Source: a bacterium
GTDB taxonomy: Bacteria; Actinomycetota; Acidimicrobiia; Spongiisociales; Spongiisociaceae
Reading direction: 5' to 3'
Length of the DNA stretch: 58,854 nt
NCBI GenBank assembly: GCA_028821575.1
Contig: JAPPFW010000008.1
Span: forward strand, 1-58,854
Both the position numbers and the translations under genes were made by a program. A model generated the notes under the pieces. That model ran no database searches, was not told the DNA's origin, and was given only the letters and a program-made list of their open reading frames with translations. Shown piece after piece: positions 34,151-43,127 of this stretch; position 1 is the stretch's first letter; each line of letters starts with the position of its first letter.

Positions 34151-36318
34151 CCGGCTCGGTGGATCTCGGGGGTCGGGGCCGGTGCGTCAGCGAGGGGTAG
34201 TTCAACGATCATGGTGGTGGATTCGCCCTGTTCGGTTTCGACTCGGATCAGACCGCCGTGTTGGCGGGCGATGTCGCTGGAAAGAGCCAGGCCCAATCCG
34301 GTGCCCTGATCGGCGGGTTTGGTGGTGAAGAAGGGGTTGAAGATGTCGTCGATGATCTCGGAAGGGATTCCGCCGCCATTGTCCCAGACACGAAAAACTA
34401 CTCGGTCGGCCTCCTGGCAGGAACTTATCCTCAGTTCCGGAGCGAATGGCTCCTGCTCGCCCGACGCCTCGATGGTCAGGCGTCTTTGGTTGGTTGCGTA
34501 GCAGGCGTTGCTGACCAGATTCAGGAACAATCGGCCGATGTCTTGGGGAATCACCTCCATTTCAACCAGCGTCGGGTCGTAATCCTCGCTTATGTTGAGG
34601 TTGAAATCGGCGTCCATTGCCCGGGCACTCTGATACGCAAGATTCAGGCGGTCGTGCATCACTCTGTTCAGGTCAGTCGCCTGCTTTGCTCCCGAGCCCC
34701 CACCCATCCTCAGCATGTCCTCCACGATGCGGTCGGCGCGGTCGCCGTGGGAACGGATACGCTCCAGGTTCGACTCCAGATAGTCGGCGATCTCGAGAAG
34801 GTACACCCGGTCCTCTTCCGTTCGGTCGCCGTTCGGCTCGTCCAGGATCTCCCGTAGTTCGGCCAGCAGATCCTTGGAGGCCTCCGAGAAGTTCCTGATG
34901 AAGTTAAGCGGATTGCGGAACTCGTGGGCTACTCCGGCGGTCAGTTCGCCGAGCGCAGCCAGCTTCCCTTGTACCACGATCTGCTCTTGCGCCCGCTGCA
35001 GGTCGGACAGGACCTTTTCGATCTGGCTGTTCTTCTCTTTCAGTTCTGTCGCCAGCTGCTCCACGAGGTTGAGGCGCTGCACTTCAAGGGCGTGGCGACG
35101 GAAGACCTCCAAGGCCTCGGCCAGGTCCGCTACTTCGTCCCGCCCTTTGATGGTCACCTGAGTTTCAAGGTCGCCCTTGGCCATGCTCAGCATCCGGTTG
35201 GAGAGATGGCTGAGGCGGCGGAGCAGCACCCTTCCCACGAACAACCAAGCCATGAGCGCGGCGCCGGCGACGGATACGATGCTGATGAACAGCAGTAGGG
35301 TGCGGCCGGTCCGCATGGCCTGGTCCGAGGCGAGCGCGGCGCCATCAGCCCGTTCGCGGGCGGCGTTCACGAAGACATCTATCTCATTGACCATGTTCAG
35401 GGCTAGGACGCGGTTGTTCGCCAGCAACTCGTTTTGGCGGTCGAGGAGACCCAATTCTCGGGCGACCAAGTTGAAACCCCCGTTTGTGCCCAGCCCTAGC
35501 GTCGACAGTTGGGAGGAAAACTGCTGGAGGTCTTCTCGCTGATCGAACTCGTTCAGATTACTCAGACCGGCCTCGATCTCGTCGACGGTGGCCTTGAACA
35601 GTCCTCGCAACGGTTCGACCTCGGAGGAGTCGGAGAGACCGAGTGCGGTGGCCAGGAGCTGGGCGGCGATGTTGGCGTTTGACCGTATCTCCGTCAAACT
35701 GCGGTAGACAACCATCTGGTCTTCGAAGAACGAAGTCTCTGTGCTCGTCGCGCTGTCGCCGGATGCACGGAGGCTGATTATGTCGGAGAACTGGTCATCA
35801 AGAACCGGTAGCATGATGCTGTCCAACCGGACTCGAACTGTGGCCAGTCCATCCTGGACGTCTTCCTTGTCGGTAGCCAGACCGAACAGTTCTACTTTGT
35901 CGTTGTAAATCGCTGCGATGTTGCTTATCAGCGACTCCGAGTAGATTCGAAGCTGCTGGTACTGCTCCGTGTCTCCGGTGTCCTTCTCCAACTCGTCGAG
36001 TTGCTCCACGAAAGAGTCGTTGGTAGCAGCGATCCCGGCTGCAATGTCGATCAGTTCGTTTTGAGATATTGCGGTAGCTAGACGCGGAGCAGCATCGACT
36101 AGGTTGCTGCTGAACTGTGCGACCCTGAATGCAGTGGCCATCTCCGGCAGGGTGTCGTCGTTGACCACGTTTTGGGCCTCTCCCACGCGGTTAAAGGAGA
36201 ACCAACCGACCATCCCCGCCGCCATGGTGAGAGCAACCGCGGCCCAGATCCCTGCGTAGAGTTGTGTGGATATTCGGAAACGATTCTCTGACAGGCGCTT
36301 CAGGAGAGCTTTCATCAT
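34147..36318 (-). CDS. Membrane sensor histidine kinase with large helical periplasmic domain (TorS-like architecture)
   Basis: 723 aa from the ATG at 36318, which has AGAGGGG just upstream; the frame also offers a start at 36339. Two membrane helices (about residues 17-37 and 340-360) bracket a roughly 300-residue, mostly helical periplasmic region like that of TorS. HAMP, a coiled coil, and a HisKA domain follow (AHEFRNPLNF, H phosphorylated). The ATPase domain has NLVSNACYATNQ, DNGGGIP and GTGLGLALS. It lacks a receiver domain and no response regulator is nearby. A periplasmic-binding lipoprotein is encoded just upstream, recalling the TorT-TorS sensing pair. Base composition is lower in G+C than its neighbours. 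Confidence 0.85.
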   Translation of the reverse strand: MMKALLKRLSENRFRISTQLYAGIWAAVALTMAAGMVGWFSFNRVGEAQNVVNDDTLPEMATAFRVAQFSSNLVDAAPRLATAISQNELIDIAAGIAATNDSFVEQLDELEKDTGDTEQYQQLRIYSESLISNIAAIYNDKVELFGLATDKEDVQDGLATVRVRLDSIMLPVLDDQFSDIISLRASGDSATSTETSFFEDQMVVYRSLTEIRSNANIAAQLLATALGLSDSSEVEPLRGLFKATVDEIEAGLSNLNEFDQREDLQQFSSQLSTLGLGTNGGFNLVARELGLLDRQNELLANNRVLALNMVNEIDVFVNAARERADGAALASDQAMRTGRTLLLFISIVSVAGAALMAWLFVGRVLLRRLSHLSNRMLSMAKGDLETQVTIKGRDEVADLAEALEVFRRHALEVQRLNLVEQLATELKEKNSQIEKVLSDLQRAQEQIVVQGKLAALGELTAGVAHEFRNPLNFIRNFSEASKDLLAELREILDEPNGDRTEEDRVYLLEIADYLESNLERIRSHGDRADRIVEDMLRMGGGSGAKQATDLNRVMHDRLNLAYQSARAMDADFNLNISEDYDPTLVEMEVIPQDIGRLFLNLVSNACYATNQRRLTIEASGEQEPFAPELRISSCQEADRVVFRVWDNGGGIPSEIIDDIFNPFFTTKPADQGTGLGLALSSDIARQHGGLIRVETEQGESTTMIVELPLADAPAPTPEIHRAG

Positions 36319-36379
36319 GCCCCTCTTCCGAGGCTGCACCGGGTCTGGGCTGTGCCGTCCGGTGTGGAGCGTGGCAGGG

Positions 36380-37735
36380 TCAGTTCCCTCCTCCGGCGTA
36401 CACGACGTTGTTCATAGTGGCGTCAACGTCGGTGCCGGTATGATGAACAACGGTGATCTTCTGTGATCCACAATCACCGAACTCGTCGCAGGTGACGTCG
36501 CCGATCAGTCCCTGATAGCCGCTTACATTGTCGAGAAACTCGCGGACTCCCGCCCGGTCAATCATCAATACGCCCTCGTCGGTGACATACGAGGCGGCTG
36601 TAATAGCGTCGAGCAACAGCGTGGTGGCATCGTAGGCATGCGCCCAGAATGAGGACGTGGGTAGTTCTTCGTAGGCGGCCTCGTAGGCGTCGAGGAACTC
36701 TTCGGCTGTTTTGCCCGTGCTCTGGTTGACGTTCCCGCCGTAGCGGGTGTCGGGTCCCGAGAAGTACATACCTACGGACTGTGGCAGGGAAAGGTACTCG
36801 GCTGTGAGTAGACCGTCAGCGGAGAACATCTGGACCTCTCCCAAACCCTCGACAGTGGGTACCTGTTCGGCTATGTAGTCGCCGACGGGCTGGAAGACGG
36901 GGAAGAACAACGCTTCGGGATTGCCGGCGGCGAGTTCGAGGAGAACCGGAACCATGTCGGTGTCATCTTTGTTCACCGCTGTGAAACCCGTAATCGTTCC
37001 GCCCAGCGCCTCGAACGCGTCAGCGAAGGCCTCAGCCAAACCACGCGTGTAAGGGTCACCGTCGTGAATAGCGGCCGCGGTGCTAAGGCCCATCTCGTTG
37101 TGCACGAACTCCGCCATCACTCGCCCTTGGAAGAGATCGTTGTGGGCCGTGCGGTAATAGCCGACGTGATAGTTCTCGCCCGGGTTACCGGCCAGATCGG
37201 AAGTGAGCGCCGGTGACGTGTTCCCAGGGGAGATCATTACCATTCCTGCACCGGTGAGTAGCGGAGCGGCGCCGGCGGCAGCACCCGAACATGATGTACC
37301 GATCACACCGATCACCGTTTCGTCCCTAGCAATGGCTTGGCCTGCGGACACTCCACCGAAGTTGGTACATTGCCCATCGAATCTGGGACCGAGGTCGACT
37401 TCGAATCCATGAACGGTTCCATAGTCGGCCACTCCCAACTCGGCGCCTCGCTGTAGGGGCAACCCGAAGTCGGCTACCTCCTCAGAGATGGCGTTCAACG
37501 ATCGGATCTGGATGGCGTTGCCGGGATCGACCTGGACCAACCCGAGCGAACCGTCACCGAGATGTTCCATCGATGCCACCGAGACCGTATCGGTGGCATC
37601 CACCGCGGTAGTCGAAAGAGTGTCATCCGAGGAGTCACCGCTGCAACCCACAGCGATCATCACCACACATAGAAGAGCGGCCAGTCCAAGAGTGAGCTCT
37701 CTGAGGTGGTGATCATCCTTCACGCCTTCGAACAT
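36380..37735 (-). CDS. Periplasmic-binding lipoprotein (branched-chain amino-acid/amide type, Peripla_BP_6)
   Basis: 451 aa. A lipoprotein signal ends in the lipobox AVGC (C31). After an acidic Ser/Thr-rich linker come GLPLQRGAELGVADYG, VIGVIGTSCSGAAAGAAPLL and MVMISPGNTSPALT, the usual two-lobed type I periplasmic-binding fold. The C-terminal lobe has SFWAHAYDATTLLLDAI. No ABC permease or ATPase is next to it, while a sensor kinase follows after a 40-bp gap in the same direction, so it more likely delivers a ligand to the sensor than to a transporter. The ligand is not predictable. Confidence 0.82.
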   Translation of the reverse strand: MFEGVKDDHHLRELTLGLAALLCVVMIAVGCSGDSSDDTLSTTAVDATDTVSVASMEHLGDGSLGLVQVDPGNAIQIRSLNAISEEVADFGLPLQRGAELGVADYGTVHGFEVDLGPRFDGQCTNFGGVSAGQAIARDETVIGVIGTSCSGAAAGAAPLLTGAGMVMISPGNTSPALTSDLAGNPGENYHVGYYRTAHNDLFQGRVMAEFVHNEMGLSTAAAIHDGDPYTRGLAEAFADAFEALGGTITGFTAVNKDDTDMVPVLLELAAGNPEALFFPVFQPVGDYIAEQVPTVEGLGEVQMFSADGLLTAEYLSLPQSVGMYFSGPDTRYGGNVNQSTGKTAEEFLDAYEAAYEELPTSSFWAHAYDATTLLLDAITAASYVTDEGVLMIDRAGVREFLDNVSGYQGLIGDVTCDEFGDCGSQKITVVHHTGTDVDATMNNVVYAGGGN

Positions 37736-38104
37736 AGGAGGTTGCTCCTTACCCTCTTCAAATCAATCCGAAGACCAGTAGCCGCTGTGAGGAACGGTGG
37801 TCCTGCTGTTGGCCGACGTAACGCCCGGATTCTGACACGAATCTCATACCGGTGCCGCATCGCGACGGTGATTTCTTGGAGTATCCGGCTCTTCGCGATT
37901 CATGGCACTTCGCGCACTCGTATGTGCAGGGAAACCCAGCTGTGTGGACTTGATCGATAACGCCGCTCCCCACTAGAAGGAGGTGCTGGCAAAGTCAGCG
38001 GAATTCGTGTAACGATGCCGATCCCTAAACAGATATAACAACTAACGAGCAAGTGAAACAACGATTGAGTATGGCAGAGACCGGGAGCCGGACCGTCGGG
38101 ATGG
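37736..38104. other. Long non-coding stretch upstream of the binding-protein gene
   Basis: About 370 bases with lower G+C than the window average. It should hold the promoter of the minus-strand binding-protein/kinase operon. I see no open reading frame with family features, no convincing tRNA and no clear terminator hairpin. It ends at the dispersed repeat (copy B). Confidence 0.6.
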
Positions 38105-38183
38105 CCCAAGAAGAAACCGACAACCGGCAACTCTCCGTGGACTAAGGACCTCCGACCACCGGCCACTGGCCACCGGCGACTGA
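38105..38183. repeat. Dispersed repeat, copy B, continuing into heptads
   Basis: The first 20 bases equal 34093-34112, followed by a diverged match to about 38160. It then runs into heptads of the form gccactg/gccaccg (38160-38183). The TAG stop of the ppx-like gene (cta, 38142-38144) is inside, and the last dozen codons of that gene are themselves repeat-derived. Confidence 0.8.
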
Positions 38184-39074
38184 TAGACATACCCCGTCCA
38201 GGATGTCGTGGCCGGTCACGGTGATCCTCTTCAGGCCCAGCAACCGGAGGGAGGTCTCGGCTACGACCGCGCCGCCGAGGATGATCGGCGCCCTCTTCGG
38301 ATTGAGGGAGCGAATAGCCTTCTTGTCCGCAAGACTGAGTGAGCCCAGCCATGCGACCATCCGCTCCGCGTCCTCGACGCCGAGGGTGGTTCCCTCCACC
38401 TCGTGCGAGTCGTAACTGTCCAGGCGCAGGTGCATGGCAGCCAGGCTGGTCCACGTGCCCGCCGCTCCCATCGCGTATGAGCGCCGCGGGAGGTCGGCGG
38501 CGCTCATCACTCGAGCCGCCTCCCGGCGAGCCGCGGCAAGGTCGCGGACGGTGGCCGGGTGGTTGGGAAGGCAGCGTTCGGTGAGACGGATGGAGCCGAT
38601 GTCGGTCGAGACACCACCCTCGTCGGTAACGATCTCGGTGCTCCCGCCGCCGATGTCGACCACCACTGTGGCACCGGGGTCGCGTGTCCCTCCGGTGGCG
38701 CCCGCGAACACGAGTCCCGCTTCCTCCTCGCCGCTGATGATGTCGGGCCGGAACCCCAGCGCCCGGGTGGCGGCCTCGACGAACTCGTCCCGGTTGGAGG
38801 CGTCGCGCGCGGCGGAGGTCGCCACCGCTCTGGCCGCCTGCACTCCCGCCTGCCTGATCCGCCGGCCGTAGGACTGCAGGACCCGGGCGGTGCGCTCGAT
38901 CCCGTCCGGCGACAACCGTGCCGATCGGTCGACCCCCCGGCCGAGCCCGGTCACCGTCTCGATCCGCTCGACATCCACGAGACCGGTCTCCCTACGGTCG
39001 GCTATCAGCAGGCGGGTGGAGTTGGTTCCCATGTCCACCGCGGCTACCCGCCGCGCCGCGGAACCCGGTGTCAA
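38142..39074 (-). CDS. Ppx/GppA-family phosphatase
   Basis: 310 aa from TTG 39074, which overlaps the upstream gene's TGA as TTGA. Actin-like ATPase-fold motifs are visible: VAAVDMGTNSTRLLIA (phosphate 1), VVVDIGGGSTEI (phosphate 2), the ISGEEEAGLVF catalytic glutamates, and ILGGAVVAE (adenosine). The family hydrolyses inorganic polyphosphate or pppGpp; actinobacterial short forms like this may be exopolyphosphatases. The C-terminal VAGGQWPVVGGP is encoded by the heptad array, so the repeat has grown into the coding end. Confidence 0.88.
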   Translation of the reverse strand: MTPGSAARRVAAVDMGTNSTRLLIADRRETGLVDVERIETVTGLGRGVDRSARLSPDGIERTARVLQSYGRRIRQAGVQAARAVATSAARDASNRDEFVEAATRALGFRPDIISGEEEAGLVFAGATGGTRDPGATVVVDIGGGSTEIVTDEGGVSTDIGSIRLTERCLPNHPATVRDLAAARREAARVMSAADLPRRSYAMGAAGTWTSLAAMHLRLDSYDSHEVEGTTLGVEDAERMVAWLGSLSLADKKAIRSLNPKRAPIILGGAVVAETSLRLLGLKRITVTGHDILDGVCLSVAGGQWPVVGGP

Positions 39075-40078
39075 GAGCCGAACGCGGGCGCGGGTGGTCC
39101 CTTGCGGACGCAGGCTGCCCACACCGTTTCGTAATGGTCAACGTCGTAGGAGTCGATATGCGGGAGCACCATCGCCTCCCAGGCGCACCGAAGCGGGTCC
39201 GCACGGTTGGCGAACATCATGAGGCCGGCAGGCATCCGATCCAGAACGGTGCGCAGGCTGATCGGCGTCTCGACCCGGGCGCCGGGATCGGTGGAAAGGA
39301 ACGACGTGTTGACCTCGGTCGCGAGGCGGCTGATGTGCTCGACGTAGGGTCCTCTCATCGAGGGGTAGCGTCGGAGCAACATTGCCTCGATCTCCTCTCG
39401 GTCCGGGAAGTCCTTCTCCCAGATGACCCAGCGGTCGGCGAACGCCTTGTTGAGCGTCTGGGTGCCGGCGTAGTCGCGCAGGTCGGTGGGGTTCATGGTC
39501 CCGAACAACCGGACGTCGTCCCTCAGGTGCACCGACTCGCCGGTGGGAAGGTCTAGGGCCGCGTAACGGTCCAGCAGACCGTGCAGTGCGAACAGGGTCT
39601 CGGCTCCTGCCGCGTTCAGTTCGGATAGGTTGAGAAGCGCCGGCCCCCTGAGGGCTCTGGTGATGTCGCCGTCCTCCCAGCGGCTCTCGGTACCCCCCAT
39701 ACCGTCGCCGTGCAGTTTCACCGAGCCGATGAGCGTGATGTCCCTCACCTCCCCGGTTAGCGGTACCCGGTAGTAAGGGAGGCGGAGCAGCGCCGCGAAC
39801 TGTTCGATGTCATGGTCCTTGCCGGTCCCCATGTGTCCCCTGACGGCGAGGTGTAGAGGGACGGTGCCCTCGGGTTTCTCCCTGCGGATCGTCTCCACCT
39901 GGGCGAAGCGGTAGAGCATGCCGACATCGACGTAGTGGGGGTCGGGCTCGGGGATCTTGGCGACGCGCTGCTGGTAGTCCCTGATCCCCTCGCTGGGTAC
40001 CACCACCGTGTCCAGGGTTATCGGGTCGCCCTCTCCAGTCGGATCCGTGAAGGTGACAGTCTCTCTCGCTTCAGGCAC
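39071..40078 (-). CDS. MoxR/CbbQ-like AAA protein with degenerate Walker motifs
   Basis: 335 aa. The AAA core is recognisable: GHMGTGKD at the Walker A position, DITLIGSVKLHGD, LLNLSELNAAG at Walker B, and sensor 1 in LFGTMNPTD. However, Walker A ends in GKD instead of GKT/S and Walker B has S in place of the aspartate before the glutamate. Nucleotide binding may be altered or lost. MoxR-type AAA proteins remodel or insert cofactors in targets, usually with a VWA partner; here the VWA protein is encoded directly upstream with an 8-nt overlap. Confidence 0.78.
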   Translation of the reverse strand: MPEARETVTFTDPTGEGDPITLDTVVVPSEGIRDYQQRVAKIPEPDPHYVDVGMLYRFAQVETIRREKPEGTVPLHLAVRGHMGTGKDHDIEQFAALLRLPYYRVPLTGEVRDITLIGSVKLHGDGMGGTESRWEDGDITRALRGPALLNLSELNAAGAETLFALHGLLDRYAALDLPTGESVHLRDDVRLFGTMNPTDLRDYAGTQTLNKAFADRWVIWEKDFPDREEIEAMLLRRYPSMRGPYVEHISRLATEVNTSFLSTDPGARVETPISLRTVLDRMPAGLMMFANRADPLRCAWEAMVLPHIDSYDVDHYETVWAACVRKGPPAPAFGS

Positions 40079-42188
40079 TTCTTCGCTCCTGTGGGGTCAT
40101 GGCAGGGCTCCGGTGATCGGCCTGCCGTCCTGCCCTGATCCACCATGTGTCCTCGCCGTACATGGCCAATCCCCGCCGCAGCGCCATGCTCACGCCTAAC
40201 ACCATCGAGTTGGCCAGTTCGTCCGGCCTCGAGATCACCTGGTGGTGGCGGTAGGCGGAGACCACCGTGTCGTCGCCAACCCCGATTCCCAGGACCGTGG
40301 TGCCTCGTCCGTCTACCTCCTCCACCGATCGCGCCAGAGCCTCGACCGATCCTCGTGTCATCCCGTCGGCGAGCACCACCAACACCCTGACCTGGGCGCC
40401 GTGATTGGCAAGGCGCTCTGCGGCGTACGTGATGTTGAACTCGTCGACGTTGGCGGCCTTCTCGAACAGTGAGACGGGCGGTGCCTCCCTCGGCTCCCGT
40501 CGGGCCTCCAAGCCGGCTTCCCCGGTCCGCGCCGCGGTCCAGAAGAGCCCGGCGAGTACGTCGTCGGATCTCCGCCACGGCTCGGCGAAACTCGACAGGA
40601 CGTAGTGGTTCACGGTGGATGTGAGACGATCGGCGGCCGCTCCGTGGGTACGGCGGAGTTGGCTGATAGCCGCGGTGCGGCGTCTGGAGTAGGTCCACTC
40701 GGTGTCGTCGACCTTGGCCGCGAAGGCCCGGTTGAAGATGGCCACCTCGAAGTCCACCTGAAGTTCGTTGCACATGGCGGCGAGCGTCCACGCTCCCAGC
40801 ATGGCGGCGGCCAGGCCCCAGGGCCGGCGGTCACGGGGCGCAGCCAGGCGGCGCGGTTGCAGCATGGACGCCGATCCGTCCACCAGAACGCTCACCGCGT
40901 AGGAGCGGCGCGTGGAGATCGAGCGCCGCTCGAACATCCTCTGGTAGAGGCCCCCTCCGAGCAGCAATGCGGCGTGGGGGGACAGGTCGCCCGCGTCGTA
41001 TCCGGAGCGCAGGCCTCGTCGCTGGTTGGCCACGAACAGAGGGTGGAGTTCGCCGGCTATGTTGCGCTGGTCGACGTTCCACTCGCGCGCTGCGTCCATC
41101 AGGGCGCTCCGGCCCTTGGGGGCGAAACGCCGGAATGGTTCGGGCACGCGGCCCACGGCGAGCTTGCCGCTCTGCCCGGTGGGTAGATAGATCACGGGTG
41201 CTTGGCTGACCCTGAGGAGTTGGTCGGTTCCCTCCCCTGACGCCCGGTCCAACTCGGCGGGTCGGCCGGTCGGGTCCATCTGATGCTGGTCGGGGCTGCG
41301 GGTGTCCCGGTAGTGCTCTGCATCCTGGACGATCGGCGAGTAGAGCCGAACCCGGTCCAGTCCTTCGGTGATCGCATCCTTCTCGGCTTCCCTGAGGTCG
41401 CGAGGGCGCGGCTGTTCCTCTTCCGGGGCGCCGGAGACCAGTCCGTGCATCCTGGCCACGGCCAGCAGGCGCATCGCCAGCCCCGCTACTTCCCACGGGT
41501 CGTCGGTGTCCGTTGCCTCCTCCAGGATTCCTAGCGCATCCCGCCAGGCGGTACCGGAGCGAGCGTCCAGTCCTCGTTCGAGGGCTGCGAAGTCCGCATA
41601 GTTCCCCACCGTCAGGAAGCACGCGATGGCGAACCGGGCGAGCGGACCGCTCCGGCCCAAAGCGTGGGCCATGGAGGTCCGGTACAGGTCTGCGAGCACC
41701 GAACGCGCTCCCGGGTAGGCCGCGAGCCCGCTCCGCTCCTGGCGCGCGTCCTCAATCGCGAAGAACAGGGCCTCGGCGGGTGGTCCGCCTGCCCGGACGA
41801 GTGCCTCCAGCAGCGAGGTCTTCTCGTCGCCGGCCGGATCGTCACTCTCCGGTAGCCACTCGGGGGGGACGGCACGGGCCTCGTCGAAGTCGGAGGACAC
41901 CAGGTGCACCACCTCGTGGAGTGCGGACGCGAGTGCGGTCTCCTCCGGTGTCACCGGGGCCCGCCGTCCGTAGGCCGCCTGGAACAGGCCGGGGTCGATG
42001 ACTACTTCCGATTCGGACGAACGGCTCGAAGCGCCCAGAACCACCCGCAGTTCCTCCCGGCCGGTCAGGGTCCTGGCAACTCTCGTGACCGCTCCGGCCA
42101 CGCGCTGGTACCGGCCCACCACGGCCTCGATAGCGCGCTCCTCCGGGGGAAGGATCTCGGTGAGGAACGACTTTTGCCTTGATGCCAC
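40071..42188 (-). CDS. VWA-domain protein with zincin-like HExxH motif
   Basis: 705 aa. The N-terminal half has ALHEVVHLVSSDFDEA, an HExxH motif typical of zinc metallopeptidases, in a helical context like VWA-associated metallopeptidase domains. The C-terminal half (about 430-680) is a von Willebrand A domain with MIDAS sequence VLVDGSASM, and LVVLADGMTRGS later. No signal peptide, so it is cytoplasmic. It is the first gene of the VWA-AAA-Ppx operon. With its AAA partner it resembles MoxR/VWA chaperone pairs, but neither catalytic activity nor target is known. Confidence 0.8.
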   Translation of the reverse strand: MASRQKSFLTEILPPEERAIEAVVGRYQRVAGAVTRVARTLTGREELRVVLGASSRSSESEVVIDPGLFQAAYGRRAPVTPEETALASALHEVVHLVSSDFDEARAVPPEWLPESDDPAGDEKTSLLEALVRAGGPPAEALFFAIEDARQERSGLAAYPGARSVLADLYRTSMAHALGRSGPLARFAIACFLTVGNYADFAALERGLDARSGTAWRDALGILEEATDTDDPWEVAGLAMRLLAVARMHGLVSGAPEEEQPRPRDLREAEKDAITEGLDRVRLYSPIVQDAEHYRDTRSPDQHQMDPTGRPAELDRASGEGTDQLLRVSQAPVIYLPTGQSGKLAVGRVPEPFRRFAPKGRSALMDAAREWNVDQRNIAGELHPLFVANQRRGLRSGYDAGDLSPHAALLLGGGLYQRMFERRSISTRRSYAVSVLVDGSASMLQPRRLAAPRDRRPWGLAAAMLGAWTLAAMCNELQVDFEVAIFNRAFAAKVDDTEWTYSRRRTAAISQLRRTHGAAADRLTSTVNHYVLSSFAEPWRRSDDVLAGLFWTAARTGEAGLEARREPREAPPVSLFEKAANVDEFNITYAAERLANHGAQVRVLVVLADGMTRGSVEALARSVEEVDGRGTTVLGIGVGDDTVVSAYRHHQVISRPDELANSMVLGVSMALRRGLAMYGEDTWWIRAGRQADHRSPAMTPQERRSA

Positions 42189-42247
42189 AAAGCTCTATTT
42201 TTGCATACGCCGACAAGCGGTGTTCGCCAGCCTGTGAAGGGCTGGTC

Positions 42248-43072
42248 TCAGGTGACCACGATCGCCAACAATGCCGCCAATCCCAACCCGTAGACGACCA
42301 TGGCCCGCAGCAGCGGGGCTCCGGGCGTCGGCGGGATTCGCTGCCAGAGTGCGGCCACGACCATTCCCATCGCCAAGCCGCCTACGTGCGCCTCCCAGGC
42401 AATGCCGGTTGCGAAGAACGGCAGTGCGAGGTTGATGGCCAGCAGGAGGACGAGTTGGCGGAACTGGGCCGCCCCTTGAACGGTGCCTCGCAGAGGGAAC
42501 GTACCGACGAGAACGGCTCCGAAGAGGCCGAATATCGCGCCCGAGGCGCCTACCGCTCCACCGGCGGACAGGTACTGGAACGCGACCCCGCCGGCGATCG
42601 CCGACGAAAGGTACAGACCTACGAAGGAGATGGCGCCTAGTTGGCGCTCCAGCCGCGGGCCGAACAGGTACAGGGCGTACATGTTGAACAGGATGTGGAG
42701 CAGCGAACTGCGCGAGTGGAGGAACGCCGCGGTTATCACCCTCCACCACTCGCCGCGACTGACCAGATCGGTGAGGTGCGCGTAGTCCACCGTGAACTGT
42801 GGGTTCTGGCGCTGCAGCAGGTAGACGACCGCCGACAGCACGATGATGGTCAGCACCGCGGGCGTGAACCCGGTGGACAAACTGCGGGCGGTGACCACCC
42901 GGGTGGCGGCGCTGCCGGAGATGCACTGGGGGCACCGCTGCCCGACGGGGGAGTCGTGCGAGCAGAAACCGCAGATCGGCCTCTCACATCGCGAGCACCG
43001 CAGCGCTGTGGCCCGTTCGGGGTGGCGGTAGCAGCGGACCGTGTCCGGTGGCTGCGAGTCTCCGCTGTCCAT
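42248..43072 (-). CDS. Rhomboid-family intramembrane serine protease with N-terminal zinc finger
   Basis: 274 aa. The N-terminal 55 residues form a B-box-like zinc finger with four paired cysteine/histidine sites (CYRHPE, CSRC, CGFC, CPQC). The following six or seven membrane helices include HILFNMYALYLFG, the catalytic serine in GASGAIFG and the catalytic histidine in EAHVGGLAMG. Rhomboids cut membrane proteins within the bilayer. This zinc-finger form is common in actinobacteria. The start is divergent from the M16 peptidase gene. Confidence 0.9.
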   Translation of the reverse strand: MDSGDSQPPDTVRCYRHPERATALRCSRCERPICGFCSHDSPVGQRCPQCISGSAATRVVTARSLSTGFTPAVLTIIVLSAVVYLLQRQNPQFTVDYAHLTDLVSRGEWWRVITAAFLHSRSSLLHILFNMYALYLFGPRLERQLGAISFVGLYLSSAIAGGVAFQYLSAGGAVGASGAIFGLFGAVLVGTFPLRGTVQGAAQFRQLVLLLAINLALPFFATGIAWEAHVGGLAMGMVVAALWQRIPPTPGAPLLRAMVVYGLGLAALLAIVVT

Positions 43073-43127
43073 CAGGTCGATTGTAAGAAGAAAGGCTGGT
43101 CAAGCGGAACCCATCCTCGGCGGCCGG

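Noticed and set aside
37736..38104. Short open frames and possible small RNA in the gap upstream of the binding protein
   Set aside because: No start with Shine-Dalgarno, no recognisable protein and no stable conserved-looking hairpin.
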